DNA of 38,094 nucleotides from positions 1 through 38,094 of the forward strand of contig NZ_JAQGNQ010000061.1 of assembly GCF_028291745.1 (NCBI RefSeq). Reading direction: 5' to 3'. Both the position numbers and the translations under genes were made by a program. Shown here in pieces: positions 35,448 to 38,094 of this stretch. Under the pieces are notes generated by a model. It ran no database searches. It was not told the origin of the DNA and saw only the letters and a list, made by a program, of their open reading frames with translations. Source of the stretch: Ramlibacter sp. (GTDB lineage: Bacteria > Pseudomonadota > Gammaproteobacteria > Burkholderiales > Burkholderiaceae_C). The first letter of the stretch is position 1; each line of letters starts with the position of its first letter.

Positions 35448-36512
35448 TTGAACAAGTCCTTCCTGACGCAGCGTTTCGCGTCCTTCGACCTGCTGGCCAC
35501 CCTGGTGGCCGTCGTGCGCGGCGACGGCACCGTGCTGTTCGCCAATGCCGCGCTCGAGGACGCCGTGGGCTCCTCGCGCCGCATGATCGAGGGCGCGAGC
35601 TTCCTCAACTACTTCACCGAGCCGCACTTGCTGCGCACCGCGCTCGACGGCGCGCGCGTCAACGAATACGCGGCGCTGCGCTACGACGCGCGGCTGGTGC
35701 GCCATGCCGCCGACGCGATACCGGTGCACGTCGTGCTGGCGCAGACCGAGGCGCCGGATGAATTCGTGGTCGAACTGCTGCCGCTGGAGGCGCAGGCGCG
35801 GCAGGACCGCGAGGAGCGACTGATCGACCAGGCGCAGGCCAACAAGGAGTTGATCCGCAACCTGGCGCACGAGATCAAGAACCCGCTGGGCGGCATCCGC
35901 GGTGCGGCGCAGCTGCTGGAGATGGACATCGATGCGCAGCTCAAGGAGTACACGCGCGTCATCATCCACGAGGCCGATCGCCTGCAGACGCTGGTCGATC
36001 GCCTGCTCGCCCCGCACCGCCGGCCGCATGTGGTGGGCGACGTCAACATCCACGAGGTCTGCGAGCGCGTGCGTTCGCTGATCCTGGCCGAGTTCCCCCG
36101 GGGCCTGCGCGTCGTGCGCGACTACGACACCTCCATTCCCGAGTTCCGCGGCGACCGCGAGCAACTGATCCAGGCCGTGCTGAACATCGCGCACAACGCC
36201 TGCCAGGCGCTGACCGATCGCATCGCGGCGGGCGACGCGCAACTCACGTTCAAGACGCGCATCGGCCGACAAGTGACCTTTGGCAAGCAGCGCTATCGAC
36301 TGGCACTGGACTTGCATGTCATCGACAACGGGCCCGGTGTACCGGACGCGATCAAGGACCGCATCTTCTTTCCGCTCGTGTCGGGAAGGGAAGGCGGCTC
36401 CGGCCTGGGGTTGACGCTGGCACAGACCTTCGTGCAGCAGCACCACGGACTGATCGAGTGCGACAGCGTGCCGGGGCGGACGGATTTCAAGATCCTCATC
36501 CCCTTGCCCTGA
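35448..36512 (+). CDS. ntrB: Nitrogen regulation sensor histidine kinase NtrB
   Basis: The 354-residue cytosolic kinase has a PAS domain (residues about 10-115), a dimerisation helix with LAHEIKNPLGGIRGAA (His141 is the phosphorylated residue), and an ATPase domain with NIAHNACQAL, VIDNGPGVPD and GREGGSGLGL. No membrane segment is seen, as expected. It phosphorylates NtrC under nitrogen limitation and is controlled by PII. The start is a TTG after GAGGG, only four bases downstream of the previous stop. No in-frame ATG fits the family. Confidence 0.94.
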   Translation: MNKSFLTQRFASFDLLATLVAVVRGDGTVLFANAALEDAVGSSRRMIEGASFLNYFTEPHLLRTALDGARVNEYAALRYDARLVRHAADAIPVHVVLAQTEAPDEFVVELLPLEAQARQDREERLIDQAQANKELIRNLAHEIKNPLGGIRGAAQLLEMDIDAQLKEYTRVIIHEADRLQTLVDRLLAPHRRPHVVGDVNIHEVCERVRSLILAEFPRGLRVVRDYDTSIPEFRGDREQLIQAVLNIAHNACQALTDRIAAGDAQLTFKTRIGRQVTFGKQRYRLALDLHVIDNGPGVPDAIKDRIFFPLVSGREGGSGLGLTLAQTFVQQHHGLIECDSVPGRTDFKILIPLP

Positions 36513-36547
36513 CCCCGATGACATTGACATGAGGTGACCAAGAGAAC

Positions 36548-38059
<1,512 letters not shown>

Positions 38060-38069
38060 TGGACTTCCT

Positions 38070-38090
38070 CCCTCCCCCTCTGGGGGAGGG
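38070..38090. repeat. REP-like hairpin after ntrC
   Basis: CCCTCCCCC-TCT-GGGGGAGGG forms a nine-base stem just after the ntrC stop, cut off from further context by the window end. It nearly equals the hairpin inside aroA at about 16227-16246, so it is another copy of that repeat family. No T run is visible. Confidence 0.7.
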
Positions 38091-38094
38091 CTGG

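Overview
The window reads as a chromosomal segment of a high-GC betaproteobacterium, most likely Burkholderiales and close to Comamonadaceae. This is inferred from the gene order gyrA-pheA-tyrA-aroA/cmk-rpsA-ihfB-lapA-lapB-hldA-hldD, from an OmpA lipoprotein gene next to ubiG-gph-ssrA, and from protein sequence style. No 16S rRNA gene is present, so the genus is not assigned.

Region 1 (1-1744) is the decayed stem of a sedentary chromosomal integron. The last 51 codons of an integron integrase lie on the + strand. They are fused to a minus-strand cassette array with three complete attC-like sites, a fourth cut by the window edge, one cassette gene for a putative exported HExxH metallopeptidase, and cassette bodies with no credible gene.

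Region 2 (1936-8845) holds an alpha/beta hydrolase, a fused HyuA-HyuB 5-oxoprolinase, an exported helix-hairpin-helix protein with a Lys/Ala tail, and a phosphomannomutase/phosphoglucomutase. The 5-oxoprolinase is flanked by inverted copies of a short repeat and has a palindromic repeat translated in frame inside it.

Region 3 (8862-21312, all minus strand) is a 12.4-kb run: gyrA, pheA, tyrA, an aroA-cmk fusion, rpsA, ihfB, lapA, lapB, hldA, hldD. It joins DNA topology, aromatic amino acid synthesis, CMP phosphorylation, translation and LPS core/assembly functions. AroA also carries an in-frame repeat insertion.

Region 4 (21542-28610, + strand) has an OmpA-type lipoprotein gene with terminator, ubiG-gph, ssrA (tmRNA) with its own terminator, then four translationally coupled genes: RsuA-family pseudouridine synthase, exported beta-propeller, exported polysaccharide deacetylase-like protein and a membrane fatty acid hydroxylase. 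An EI24 membrane protein follows.

Region 5 (28597-32121, minus) is manC-fcl-gmd, the GDP-mannose to GDP-L-fucose pathway. The phosphomannomutase at 7472-8845 could supply its mannose-1-phosphate.

Region 6 (32326-38094, + strand) has a CinA-type protein and then the nitrogen module glnA, a small exported coiled-coil protein, ntrB and ntrC. In front of glnA is a sigma-54 promoter with exact GG-N10-GC spacing and two palindromes that look like NtrC sites.

The less ordinary signals are the truncated integron, the repeat elements translated inside two conserved enzymes (one nested inside another), and the coupled envelope-type operon. No phage, insertion sequence, CRISPR array or known defence system was recognised.
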